This document shows positions 44,554 through 53,179 of a stretch of DNA of 64,000 nucleotides, in pieces. The DNA lies in contig NZ_CP107928.1 of the NCBI RefSeq assembly GCF_036030735.1, positions 3,596,001 through 3,660,000 of the forward strand. The letters are read 5' to 3'. Made by a program: the position numbers and the translations under genes. The notes beneath the pieces were generated by a model. The model worked only from the letters and a program-made list of their open reading frames with translations. It was not told the origin of the DNA and did no database searches. The stretch comes from Streptomyces sp. NBC_00425 (GTDB taxonomy: Bacteria; Actinomycetota; Actinomycetes; Streptomycetales; Streptomycetaceae). How positions within the stretch are numbered: position 1 is the stretch's first letter; every line of letters starts with the position of its first letter.

Positions 44554-45956
44554 CGCCAGCGGCCGATCTCGACGTTCTCCAGGACGCCCAGCGCGTCCGG
44601 CACCAGGACGGCGGCCGAGTAGTAGGCCGTGACCAGGTACTTGATGATGGCCTGTTCGTTGATGCCCATGAACCGCACGGACAGGCTCGGCTCGATCTCG
44701 TCCGGCAGACCCGACTGGCGCAGCCCGATGACGCCCTGGTCCTGCTCGCCCAGACGCATCGCGATGATCGAGCTGGTGCGGGCCTCGGTGACCGGGATCT
44801 TGTTGCACGGGTAGATCGGCACCCCGCGCCACGTCGGGATCCGGTTGCCGCCGACGTCGATCGTCTCGGGGACGAGTCCGCGCTTGTTGAGCTCGCGGCC
44901 GATCGCGGAGATCGCGCGCGGGTGGGCGAGCAGCAGCTTGGTGCCGCGCCGCCTGCTCAGCAGTTCGTCCAGGTCGTCGGGGCTCGGCACGCCGTCGTGC
45001 GGCTGGAGCCGCTGGTCGTACTCGCAGTTGTGGAGCAGCCCGAACTCCCGGTTGTTGACGAGCTCGTGCTCCTGACGCTCCTTGAGCGCCTCGACCGTCA
45101 GCCGCAGCTGCTGCTCGGTCTGGTTCATCGGCTGGTTGTACAGGTCCGCCACCCGCGAGTGGATGCGCAGGACGGTCTGCGCGATGCTCAGTTCGTACTC
45201 ACGGGGCCTCGCGTCGTAGTCCACGAAGGTGTGCGGGATGTCCTGCTCGCCGGCGTGACCCGCGGCGAGGTCGACCTCCTTCTCTCCGTACTTGTTGGTG
45301 CGCTGCTCGGGAATCGCGCGCAACTGCCGCAGGTGCTCGCCCAGCGACTCGGCGCGCTCGGCGACCTGCTCGACGTCCTGCCGGGAGAGGACCAGCACCG
45401 TGCAGGCGGTGTCGGCGCGGGCCGTGTACTCCCAGATGGCGTCCGCGTCGAGCAGCGACTGGTCGCCGAAGTACGCGCCGTCGGCGAGCACCCCGAGCAC
45501 CTGGTCGTCGCCGTAGGGGCCGGTGCCGACCTTCTCCACACGGCCGTGCGCCAGCAGGTAGGCCTCCTCGCTCCGGCTGCCGAAGGAGGCGATCACCTCG
45601 CCCGGGCCGAACTCCCGCTGCCGGCAGCGCTGGGCGAGTTCCGAGAGGACCTCCTCGTCCTCGTAGGAGCGCAGTGCGGGCAGTTCGCCCAGCTCCGCCG
45701 GGATGACCTCGACGCGGTCGCCGGTCTTGACGAACGTGATGCGGCCGTCGCCGACCGCGTACGTCAGACGCCGGTTGACCCGGTACGTCCCACCCTGCAC
45801 ATCCACCCAGGGCAGATTCCGCAGCAGCCAGCGGGAGCTGATCTCCTGCATCTGCGGCGCGGACTTGGTCGTGGTGGCCAGGTTCCGCGCGGCCGCAGTG
45901 CCGAGGCTCTGCTGCGGCTTGCCCGACTCCGTGCGGACCTCTTCGCCTACCGACAT
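44550..45956 (-). CDS. eshB: Family 2B encapsulin nanocompartment shell protein with cyclic nucleotide-binding domain
   Basis: 468 residues. An HK97-type shell fold is interrupted at about 100-215 by a cyclic nucleotide-binding domain ([33 protein letters not shown]), the mark of family 2B. The shell part contains [38 protein letters not shown] and the C-terminal [25 protein letters not shown]. Streptomyces homologues EshA/EshB were first described through development and ppGpp effects. It is the first gene of a two-gene operon with the polyprenyl synthase. The symbol is by similarity and context; ligand and loading signal are not shown here. Confidence 0.94.
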   Translation of the reverse strand: MSVGEEVRTESGKPQQSLGTAAARNLATTTKSAPQMQEISSRWLLRNLPWVDVQGGTYRVNRRLTYAVGDGRITFVKTGDRVEVIPAELGELPALRSYEDEEVLSELAQRCRQREFGPGEVIASFGSRSEEAYLLAHGRVEKVGTGPYGDDQVLGVLADGAYFGDQSLLDADAIWEYTARADTACTVLVLSRQDVEQVAERAESLGEHLRQLRAIPEQRTNKYGEKEVDLAAGHAGEQDIPHTFVDYDARPREYELSIAQTVLRIHSRVADLYNQPMNQTEQQLRLTVEALKERQEHELVNNREFGLLHNCEYDQRLQPHDGVPSPDDLDELLSRRRGTKLLLAHPRAISAIGRELNKRGLVPETIDVGGNRIPTWRGVPIYPCNKIPVTEARTSSIIAMRLGEQDQGVIGLRQSGLPDEIEPSLSVRFMGINEQAIIKYLVTAYYSAAVLVPDALGVLENVEIGRWR

Positions 45957-46112
45957 GAGAAATGCCCTCCCGATTCATGCACGGGCGCCGAACTGCGCCG
46001 GTGCACTTCGTTCACGCGGCAAGCCTTCCATCACCGTGTGTGCTCGTGCTATTACCCGAAAGAGCGGGAATGGATCATCGCGGGCCTGGGAACAGGCACG
46101 TTTCACCGAACG

Positions 46113-47018
46113 ATGTTCGACAATGGGCGGGTGACCGACCTGCGCCCCCGACTGCCCTCCCCCCTCCAGGAGGTGACCGACGACCGGTTCGCCCGGCACG
46201 GGGTACGGCTGCTGCTGAAGCGGGACGACCTGATCCATCCCGAGCTGATCGGCAACAAGTGGCGCAAGCTCGCGCCCAACCTGGAGCGGGCGGCCGGCCG
46301 GACGCTCCTCACCTTCGGCGGCGCCTACTCCAACCATCTGCGGGCCACGGCCGCCGCCGGCCGCCTCCTGGGGCTGCCCACGGTCGGCGTGGTGCGCGGC
46401 GACGAGCTGGCCGGCCGGCCGCTGAACCCCTCGCTGGCCCGGTGCGCCGCGGACGGTATGCGCCTGCACTTCGTGGACCGTGCGACGTACCGCCGCAAGA
46501 CCGAGCCGGACACCCTCGCGGCCGTCCTGCGGGCGGCCGGCGCCGAGGACGCGTACGTCGTCCCCGAGGGCGGCAGCAACGCGGCGGCGGTCCGCGGCTG
46601 CCGGGCGCTCGGCGAGGAGCTGCGTGACCACGCCGACGTCGTCGCCCTCGCGTGCGGCACCGGCGGCACGCTCGCGGGCCTGGCCGCCGGTCTCGCCCCC
46701 GGCCGGCGGGCGCTGGGTGTACCGGTCCTCAAGGGCGGTTTCCTGGGCGAGGAGATACGGGCCCTGCAGGAGGAGGCGTTCGGGGGCCGGCGGGGCGACT
46801 GGAGGCTCGACGAGCGTTTCCACTTCGGCGGATACGCCCGGGTCACCCCCGAGCTGGAGGCCTTCGCGGCGGATTTCGAACACCGCCACGGGCTGCCCGT
46901 CGAACGTCTCTATGTCGCCAAGTCGCTCTATGCCCTGGTCGTGCTGGCCGAGGAGGGCGCCTTCACGCCCGGGACGCGGCTCGCGGCCGTCGTGACGGGC
47001 TCGCCGTTCACCGCGTGA
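46113..47018 (+). CDS. PLP-dependent D-cysteine desulfhydrase / ACC deaminase-like enzyme
   Basis: 301 residues from ATG 46113 (GTG 46131 is an equally likely start). Fold type II PLP enzyme: the Schiff-base Lys is in LIGNKWRKL, GGAYSNHLRA binds the substrate carboxylate, and CGTGGTLAGL binds the phosphate. The family includes D-cysteine desulfhydrase and 1-aminocyclopropane-1-carboxylate deaminase; the sequence cannot separate them. Divergent from the encapsulin operon with 156 bp between. Confidence 0.9.
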   Translation: MFDNGRVTDLRPRLPSPLQEVTDDRFARHGVRLLLKRDDLIHPELIGNKWRKLAPNLERAAGRTLLTFGGAYSNHLRATAAAGRLLGLPTVGVVRGDELAGRPLNPSLARCAADGMRLHFVDRATYRRKTEPDTLAAVLRAAGAEDAYVVPEGGSNAAAVRGCRALGEELRDHADVVALACGTGGTLAGLAAGLAPGRRALGVPVLKGGFLGEEIRALQEEAFGGRRGDWRLDERFHFGGYARVTPELEAFAADFEHRHGLPVERLYVAKSLYALVVLAEEGAFTPGTRLAAVVTGSPFTA

Positions 47019-47072
47019 GAGCCGGGCGGCTCGCCCGCAAGGACCCGCCGCCGCCCCTCCCGCGCGGGATGC

Positions 47073-48671
47073 TCAGGTCGCCTCCCGGAACGCGGCGGCC
47101 TCCTCCAGGTCGAGCCGGCGCAGCAACGTGCGCAGCATCTCGTCGTCGATGTAGCGGCCGTCGCGGAGCCGGACGAACATCTCGCGCTCGGCGCTGATCA
47201 TCTCCCGCGACAGACGCCGGTAGGTGTCGTCGACGGTCTCCCCGGTGACCGGGTTGACCTGCCCGAGGCGCTCCCAGACGGCGTTGCGGCGGCGCTCCAG
47301 GACGCTGCGCAGCCGGTCGGCGAGAGGTGGGGGCAGGGCGTTGCGTTCGTCGGCCAGCAGGGCGTCCAGCCGCTCCTCGGCGACCCGTGAGGCCTGCGCC
47401 TGCGCGTTGGCCTCGGCGAGCGTCGCGGCCTGCGGGTCGGCCTCGGGGAACTTCAGCAGGCGGATCAGCGGCGGCAGCGTCAGCCCCTGCACCACCAGGG
47501 TGCCGATGACGGTCGTGAAGGTGAGGAAGAGGATGAGGTTGCGGTGCGGGAAGGGCGCGTCGCCGTCCTCCACGGTGAGCGGGATGGAGAAGGCGATGGC
47601 GAGCGACACCACGCCCCGCATGCCGGCCCAGCCGATGACGACCGGTCCGCGCCAGGTCGGGTTGTCCTCCCGCGCGCGGATGCGCGCCGACGCCATCCGC
47701 GGGAGGAAGGTCGCCGGGTACACCCACAGGAATCGCGCCGCCACGACCACGAGGAAGAGGGCGACGGCGTACCAGGCGGCGTCCATGCCCTCGTAGTCGC
47801 CGAGGCCGCGCAGCACCACCGGGAGCTGGAGGCCGATCAGCGCGAAGACGGCGGACTCCAGGACGAAGGCGACCATCTTCCACACCGCCTCCTCCTGGAG
47901 ACGGGTCGCGAAGTCGACCTCCCACGCACGGTGGCCCAGGTACAGCGCCACGACGACCACGGCGAGCACCCCGGAGGCGTGGAACTGCTCGGCGGCCGAG
48001 TAGGCGACGAACGGGATCAGCAGGGAGAGCGTGTTCTGCAGGAGGGGTTCCTTGAGGTGGGTGCGCAGCCAGTGCAGGGGGGCCATCAGGATCAGCCCCG
48101 CGGCGACCCCGCCGACCGCCGCGACCAGGAACTCCTCGATGCCGCCGCCCCACGAGGCGCCCTCGCCGACGACGACCGCGAGGGCCACCTTGTATGCGGT
48201 GATGGCGGTGGCGTCGTTCAGCAGCGACTCGCCCTGGAGGATGGTGGTGATCTTCGACGGCAGGCCGACCCGGCGGGCCACCGCGGTGGCCGCGACCGCG
48301 TCCGGCGGCGCCACCACCGCGCCGAGCACGAGCGCCGCCGTCAGCGGCAGCCCGGGCACGATGAGGTAGGCGGCCCAGCCGACGGCGAACGTCGCGAAGA
48401 GCACGTACCCGACCGACAGCAGCGCCACCGGCCGCAGCTGGGCGCGCAGGTCCAGGTAGGAGCTGTCGGTGGCCGAGGTGTAGAGCAGCGGCGGCAGCAG
48501 GAGCGGCAGGACGACGTCCGGGTCCAGGGTGTAGTCCGGGACCCCGGGCAGGTACGACACCGCCAGGCCCACGGCCACCAGCAGCAGCGGCGCCGGGGCC
48601 GGGGTGCGCCGGGCCGCCGCCGCGACAGCCGCACTGCCGGCCACCAGCAACAGCAGTGGCATCACGTCCAT
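47073..48671 (-). CDS. Na+/H+ antiporter (CPA1 type)
   Basis: 532 residues with about 12 hydrophobic segments in the first 410. The ion-binding region VVAPPDAVAATAVARRVGLPS and the conserved LLNDATA follow the NhaP/NHE pattern. The last 120 residues are a soluble helical tail (RLRSVLERRRNAVWERLGQVNP). Exchanges cytosolic Na+ (or K+) for protons. Divergent from the UBP zinc finger gene, only 59 bp apart. Confidence 0.93.
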   Translation of the reverse strand: MDVMPLLLLVAGSAAVAAAARRTPAPAPLLLVAVGLAVSYLPGVPDYTLDPDVVLPLLLPPLLYTSATDSSYLDLRAQLRPVALLSVGYVLFATFAVGWAAYLIVPGLPLTAALVLGAVVAPPDAVAATAVARRVGLPSKITTILQGESLLNDATAITAYKVALAVVVGEGASWGGGIEEFLVAAVGGVAAGLILMAPLHWLRTHLKEPLLQNTLSLLIPFVAYSAAEQFHASGVLAVVVVALYLGHRAWEVDFATRLQEEAVWKMVAFVLESAVFALIGLQLPVVLRGLGDYEGMDAAWYAVALFLVVVAARFLWVYPATFLPRMASARIRAREDNPTWRGPVVIGWAGMRGVVSLAIAFSIPLTVEDGDAPFPHRNLILFLTFTTVIGTLVVQGLTLPPLIRLLKFPEADPQAATLAEANAQAQASRVAEERLDALLADERNALPPPLADRLRSVLERRRNAVWERLGQVNPVTGETVDDTYRRLSREMISAEREMFVRLRDGRYIDDEMLRTLLRRLDLEEAAAFREAT

Positions 48672-48730
48672 GTCTGGCCCGCCCTCTTTTTCCGCGCGGT
48701 CGTCCGCACGTCCGTCGTAATCTGGCAATC

Positions 48731-48991
48731 ATGAAACAGTGCACGCACGCCGACGCGCTGCCCGACCCCGAACCCGTCCCGCTCGGCGAGACCTGTCCCG
48801 AGTGTCTGCGGGACGGCACCCACCCCGTACAGCTGCGGCTGTGCATGACATGCGGCCACGTCGGCTGCTGCGACTCCTCGCCGAGCCGGCACGCCACGGC
48901 GCACCACAAGGAGTCCGGCCACCCGGTGATGCGGACGTTCGAGCCGGGCGAGAACTGGCGCTGGTGCTTCGTCGACCACGTCCTCGTCTGA
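48731..48991 (+). CDS. UBP-type zinc finger protein
   Basis: 86 residues: CTHADALPDPEPVPLGETCPECL, CMTCGHVGCCDSSPSRHATAHH and HPVMRTFEPGENWRWCFVDHVL match a ubiquitin-specific protease zinc finger (Zf-UBP), with three pairs of Cys/His ligands. Bacteria lack ubiquitin, so the partner is unknown; such proteins often neighbour Na+/H+ antiporter genes, as here, and some are fused to them. Confidence 0.93.
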   Translation: MKQCTHADALPDPEPVPLGETCPECLRDGTHPVQLRLCMTCGHVGCCDSSPSRHATAHHKESGHPVMRTFEPGENWRWCFVDHVLV

Positions 48992-49326
48992 CCCCCGCGA
49001 CGGGCCCGTCCGCGACGGGTTCGCCGCGGGGCGAACTTCCGGGACGGTGCGTGCGTTGAACTCATGAGACGTTCCCGCCGCCGGGCGGGTACGGTTCGAC
49101 CGTCCGACGCCTGGGTACGTCAACCCGGCGCGCCTTCTTCCCCTTTGGCTCCGCACACCCCTAGACACGGAGCGTGTTCACAGCTTTACTGTGAGTGACG
49201 CCAGGGGGTTGGGGTCCCGGGGACAGGAAACGTGAGAGCGCGATAGCGTCACCGCTGCACCACACACGCGTTACCCCGGGGGGCGACCCTCGGCCCCGAA
49301 AAGCTTGTACCACCTTGGAGGTGAGG
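48992..49326 (+). promoter_or_regulatory. Upstream region of the ushX-sigH operon
   Basis: 335 bp without a gene. In S. coelicolor this is where several sigH promoters lie and BldD represses one of them (established). Here TCACAG-CTTTA-CTGTGA at 49178-49194 is a perfect 6-bp inverted repeat with a TCAC/GTGA character like BldD sites, followed by GTGAGTGACG. Site identity is inferred. Confidence 0.5.
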
Positions 49327-49740
49327 GTGTCCCAGATCGCAGGCGAGCCCGCGACCCAGGACTTCGTGGAAGTCCGGCTGCCGGCTGCGGGTGCCTACCT
49401 GTCGGTGCTGCGGACGGCCACGGCCGGCCTCGCGGCCCGTTTGGACTTCACCCTGGACGAGATCGAGGACCTGCGCATCGCGGTGGACGAGGCCTGCGCG
49501 ATCCTGCTCCAGCAGGCCGTGCCCGGCTCGGTGCTCAGTTGCGTCTTCCGCCTCGTCGACGACTCGCTCGAAGTCACCGTCTCGGCGCCGACCACGGACG
49601 GCCACGCCCCCTCGCGGGACACCTTCGCCTGGACCGTCCTGTCCGCCCTCGCGGGCAAGGTGTCCTCCGCCGTCGACGAGGACAAGACCGTGTCGATCAG
49701 CCTCTACAAACAGCGCGGCGCGGGACCCGGGCCGGCGTGA
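49327..49740 (+). CDS. ushX: Anti-sigma factor of SigH (RsbW-like ATPase)
   Basis: 137 residues. GHKL ATPase fold: LRIAVDEACAILLQ is the N-box helix and the C-terminus VSSAVDEDKTVSISLYKQ ends the fold. Two in-frame GTGs exist (49321, 49327); the second leaves correct spacing from GGAGG at 49317-49321. Sequesters SigH until an anti-anti-sigma factor releases it (UshX/PrsH function known in S. coelicolor). Overlaps sigH by 4 bp (GTGA), ensuring paired synthesis. Confidence 0.92.
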   Translation: MSQIAGEPATQDFVEVRLPAAGAYLSVLRTATAGLAARLDFTLDEIEDLRIAVDEACAILLQQAVPGSVLSCVFRLVDDSLEVTVSAPTTDGHAPSRDTFAWTVLSALAGKVSSAVDEDKTVSISLYKQRGAGPGPA

Positions 49741-50846
49741 GGAACGGGGACGGGCCGGTGCGGGACGAAGAGCGCGGCACACAGGAGCTGCCGGCCGGGA
49801 GCGCCGACGTGCCAGTCTCTCCGGACGGTTCCCGACACCTGGCGGACAACATCGACGGCATTCCCGAGCAGGCCCGGCCGCATCCGGAGGACGACTCGTC
49901 CTCCGTGCAGGCGAGCATGCCGGGCGGTGCCGGGCAGGGCTCGCCCCGGGAGGGGCGGATCGGGGGCTCGCCCCCGGGCCGAGCGCAGGCGAGGGCTCGA
50001 CAGAGGGCGACGGGCGGGACAATGAGCGAGCACGAGCGAGACGGCGAGCAGAGCGTGCCGGGCACACAGCACACACCCTCGCCCACGTCGGCGACGGACC
50101 GCAGCGGGGCGCGGGCGATGTTCGTCGAGCTGCGGCAGCTGGACGACGGCAGCGCCGAGTACGCGGAGATGCGCAACCGGCTGGTCCGCATGCATCTGCC
50201 GCTGGTCGAGCACCTCGCGCGTCGCTTCCGCAACCGCGGCGAGCCGCTGGACGACCTCACCCAGGTCGCCACCATCGGCCTGATCAAGTCGGTCGACCGT
50301 TTCGACCCGGAGCGCGGAGTGGAGTTCTCCACGTACGCGACCCCGACGGTCGTCGGCGAGATCAAGCGGCACTTCCGCGACAAGGGCTGGGCGGTCCGGG
50401 TACCGCGCAGACTCCAGGAGCTGCGCCTCGCGCTGACCACCGCGACGGCCGAGCTTTCACAGCAGCACGGCCGCTCCCCCACGGTGCACGAGCTCGCCGA
50501 GAAGCTGGCGATCTCGGAGGAGGAGGTCCTGGAGGGCCTGGAGTCCGCGAACGCGTACTCCACCCTGTCGCTGGACGTCCCCGACACCGACGACGAGTCC
50601 CCCGCGGTCGCGGACACCCTCGGCGCGGAGGACGAGGCGCTGGAGGGCGTCGAGTACCGGGAGTCGCTCAAGCCGCTCCTGGAGGACCTGCCGCCCCGGG
50701 AGAAGCGGATCCTGCTGCTGCGGTTCTTCGGCAACATGACGCAGTCGCAGATCGCGCAGGAGGTCGGCATCTCGCAGATGCACGTCTCCCGGCTCCTTGC
50801 GCGCACCCTGGCCCAGCTGCGGGAGAAGCTGCTCGTCGAGGAGTAG
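49737..50846 (+). CDS. sigH: Stress and development sigma factor SigH
   Basis: 369 residues from GTG 49737, coupled to the anti-sigma stop. Residues 1-95 are a low-complexity extension; ATG 50023 (MSEHERDGEQS) gives a shorter form. The sigma-70 group 3 core covers about 125-365: region 2 DLTQVATIGLIKSVDRFDPERGVEFSTYATPTVVGEIKRHFRDKG and region 4 LPPREKRILLLRFFGNMTQSQIAQEVGISQMHVSRLL. S. coelicolor SigH is made as several sizes by alternative starts and processing, and the same starts are visible here. Directs osmotic and developmental genes. Confidence 0.95.
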   Translation: MRNGDGPVRDEERGTQELPAGSADVPVSPDGSRHLADNIDGIPEQARPHPEDDSSSVQASMPGGAGQGSPREGRIGGSPPGRAQARARQRATGGTMSEHERDGEQSVPGTQHTPSPTSATDRSGARAMFVELRQLDDGSAEYAEMRNRLVRMHLPLVEHLARRFRNRGEPLDDLTQVATIGLIKSVDRFDPERGVEFSTYATPTVVGEIKRHFRDKGWAVRVPRRLQELRLALTTATAELSQQHGRSPTVHELAEKLAISEEEVLEGLESANAYSTLSLDVPDTDDESPAVADTLGAEDEALEGVEYRESLKPLLEDLPPREKRILLLRFFGNMTQSQIAQEVGISQMHVSRLLARTLAQLREKLLVEE

Positions 50847-50865
50847 CGGCCGCCCCGCGTCCGCT

Positions 50866-51306
50866 CTACTCCGGTGTGCGGCCGGGCCCCCGGATCCCGA
50901 GGGCCCGGGTCGTCTCCCCGTTGACCAGCAGCACGAGCGAGGCGATCGCGACGGCGGCCAGCGCGATGCCCGCCGGGATGGCCATGCTGTCGGCCTGCAG
51001 CAGGTTGTAGGCCACCGGCAGCGCCATGATCTGTGTGATGACGGCGGGTCCCCGGCTCCAGCCGCGCAGACCCCACAGGCCGCGCGCGGCGAGCAGCGGC
51101 AGCAGCGCGAGCACCATCAGCGTGACCCCGCCGGTGACGGCCTGCTGACGGTCGTCCGGGTCTGCGGAGATCCCGAGGACGAGCATCCAGAGCCCGCCGA
51201 CCACCAGCGCCAGCCCTTCGAGGGCGGCGAGCGCGGCGGCGTACGTCAGCCGGCGCGGGCGGGGTTCTGCGGTCTCCGGGGCTGCGGGGGTCTGCTCACT
51301 GCTCAC
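50866..51306 (-). CDS. Small four-helix integral membrane protein
   Basis: 146 residues from GTG 51306. Four hydrophobic segments (AALAALEGLALVVGGLWML; GGVTLMVLALLPLLAAR; VITQIMALPVAYNLL; AGIALAAVAIASLVLLV) with short loops. Both ends lie on the same side of the membrane. Conserved next to sigH in Streptomyces but of unknown function. Ends 20 bp from the convergent sigH stop. Confidence 0.85.
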   Translation of the reverse strand: MSSEQTPAAPETAEPRPRRLTYAAALAALEGLALVVGGLWMLVLGISADPDDRQQAVTGGVTLMVLALLPLLAARGLWGLRGWSRGPAVITQIMALPVAYNLLQADSMAIPAGIALAAVAIASLVLLVNGETTRALGIRGPGRTPE

Positions 51307-51432
51307 CCCTGAAGGGTAGCCCGCACGCTCGCCGCGCCCCGGTCCGCCCGTGTCGAGGCTCACCTCGCGATCTCTTACCCGATCCCCACCTCGGCCTGTG
51401 CCCGGTACCACCCAGTAGGTACCCTGCAACTC

Positions 51433-52401
51433 ATGCGTGCACTTCTCGTGGTCAATCCGGCGGCAACCACCACCAGTGCACGGACGCGCGACGTCCTCAT
51501 CCACGCGCTCGCCAGCGAGATGAAGCTCGAGGCGATCACCACCGAATACCGTGGACACGCACGTGACCTGGGCCGGCAGGCCGCCGAGAGCGGCAACGTC
51601 GACCTGGTGGTGGCCCTCGGCGGGGACGGCACGGTCAACGAGGTCGTGAACGGACTGCTCCACGACGGCCCGGATCCGGAGAACCTGCCCCGTCTCGCGG
51701 TGGTCCCCGGCGGCTCCACCAACGTCTTCGCCCGGGCCCTGGACCTGCCCAACCATCCCGTGGAGGCCACCGGCGCCCTGCTGGACGCGCTGCGTGAGGG
51801 CCGTGAACGCACGGTCGGTCTGGGTCTGGCGGCCGGCACGCCCGGCACCGAGGACGAGGCGGTGCCCTCGCGCTGGTTCACCTTCAACGCCGGGCTCGGC
51901 TTCGACGCCGGAGTGGTGGGGCGTGTGGAGCAGCAGCGTGAACGCGGCAGGAAATCCACGCACGCTCTTTACATCCGCCAGGCCGTCCGTCAGTTGTTGG
52001 GCGAATCACAGCGCCGGCACGGCTCGATCACCCTGGAGCGGCCGGGCGCCGAACCGGTGACGGGTTTGGTGCTTTCCATAGTCTGCAACACGGCCCCGTG
52101 GACCTATCTGGGCAATCGCCCGGTGTACGCGTCACCTAAGGCCTCGTTCGATACCGGGCTCGACGTACTCGGTCTCAGCCGTCTGTCCACCGCCTCGCTT
52201 GCCCGATATGGCACTCAGTTGCTCACTTCGTCCCCCGAGCGGGGACCCCAGGGAAAGCATGCGGTCTCACTGCACGACCTGGACCAGTTCACCTTGCATT
52301 CGAAGGTCCCGTTGCCCCTCCAGATGGACGGTGACCACCTGGGGCTGCGAACCAGCGTGACGTTCACAGGCGTACGCCGTGCACTGCGTGTGATTGTGTG
52401 A
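51433..52401 (+). CDS. Diacylglycerol kinase / sphingosine kinase family lipid kinase
   Basis: 322 residues. VVALGGDGTVNEVVNGL is the nucleotide-binding GGDGT motif, and PGGSTNVFARALDLP is the following conserved loop. Catalyses phosphorylation of diacylglycerol or related lipid, recycling it to phosphatidate; substrate is by family only. Cytosolic, membrane-associating. Monocistronic, 126 bp after the divergent small membrane protein. Confidence 0.92.
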   Translation: MRALLVVNPAATTTSARTRDVLIHALASEMKLEAITTEYRGHARDLGRQAAESGNVDLVVALGGDGTVNEVVNGLLHDGPDPENLPRLAVVPGGSTNVFARALDLPNHPVEATGALLDALREGRERTVGLGLAAGTPGTEDEAVPSRWFTFNAGLGFDAGVVGRVEQQRERGRKSTHALYIRQAVRQLLGESQRRHGSITLERPGAEPVTGLVLSIVCNTAPWTYLGNRPVYASPKASFDTGLDVLGLSRLSTASLARYGTQLLTSSPERGPQGKHAVSLHDLDQFTLHSKVPLPLQMDGDHLGLRTSVTFTGVRRALRVIV

Positions 52402-52720
52402 GCAGAAAGGGCTGAAGTCCTTTCACTCGAACGTTTAGGCCAGGGTCCACCCCATGGAAGTACGGCTGTGACCTAGTCGACACCGAGGAATCAAAAAAAA
52501 CTTTCCGGTAGGGGTTGTATCCGTCGCTGAGGTTTGCGAGTCTCTACGTGGCGATCGGGACAGCCCGCAACACCGGCATCCACTGATCACCGGAACCCCT
52601 CTTCACACACAGGACCAACGCCAGTGCATCTGGCTGGTGGCCCTTCACTTGTTGAGGGATTCGTGAAAGCGTTCACATTCACAAGCAACCTGCATGTAAT
52701 ACCAAGGAGAGGTAGCAGCC
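52402..52720 (+). promoter_or_regulatory. Upstream region of wblE
   Basis: 319 bp without a gene. It has an eight-A run at 52493-52500 and is less GC-rich than its surroundings, as usual for a strong, regulated promoter. I could not fix a promoter: a GGAAT at 52487 is 22 nt from the next GTT, too far for a standard SigR promoter. Confidence 0.4.
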
Positions 52721-52978
52721 ATGGACTGGCGTCACAACGCCGTTTGCCGCGAGGAAGACCCCGAGCTCTTCTTCCCCATCGGCAACACCGGTCCTGCGCT
52801 GCTGCAGATCGAGGAAGCCAAGGCCGTCTGTCGTCGCTGCCCGGTTATGGAGCAGTGTCTGCAGTGGGCGCTCGAGTCCGGCCAGGACTCCGGCGTCTGG
52901 GGTGGCCTCAGCGAGGACGAGCGCCGTGCAATGAAGCGTCGCGCCGCCCGCAACCGGGCCCGCCAGGCAACCGCCTGA
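52721..52978 (+). CDS. wblE: WhiB-like iron-sulfur regulator WblE
   Basis: 85 residues: Cys9, Cys37, Cys40 and Cys46 bind a [4Fe-4S] cluster, followed by the GVWGGLSEDERR turn and a basic C-terminal tail (RRAMKRRAARNRARQATA) for DNA contact. A strong AAGGAGAGG ribosome binding site precedes ATG 52721. WhiB-like proteins bind the principal sigma factor and sense redox or gas ligands. WblE is among the most conserved family members. A strong hairpin follows. Confidence 0.96.
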   Translation: MDWRHNAVCREEDPELFFPIGNTGPALLQIEEAKAVCRRCPVMEQCLQWALESGQDSGVWGGLSEDERRAMKRRAARNRARQATA

Positions 52979-53097
52979 CGACACCCGCCCCGCAAGCCTG
53001 AGCTTGGCGGCGCGTACAGCGAGTACGCATCTCCCGCCCCCGAGCCGCAGCGCGCAGTACCCCCGATGCGCAGCACACGCTGGCAACGAGCATTCGA

Positions 53098-53124
53098 GCC
53101 CCGGACCCCTGAACGGTCCGGGGC
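53098..53124. terminator. Convergent hairpin after wblE
   Basis: 10-bp perfect stem GCCCCGGACC / GGTCCGGGGC with a 7-nt loop, between wblE and the opposite histidine kinase gene. Confidence 0.88.
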
Positions 53125-53179
53125 TTCGTGCTGTGCGCGGTCCGCCGAGCGGCTGCGCCCGGCACGCCGCCCGCACGGC

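Noticed and set aside
52487..52516. SigR-type promoter GGAAT...GTT before wblE
   Set aside because: The spacing is 22 nt instead of about 18, so the match is not convincing although wblE is linked to thiol stress elsewhere.
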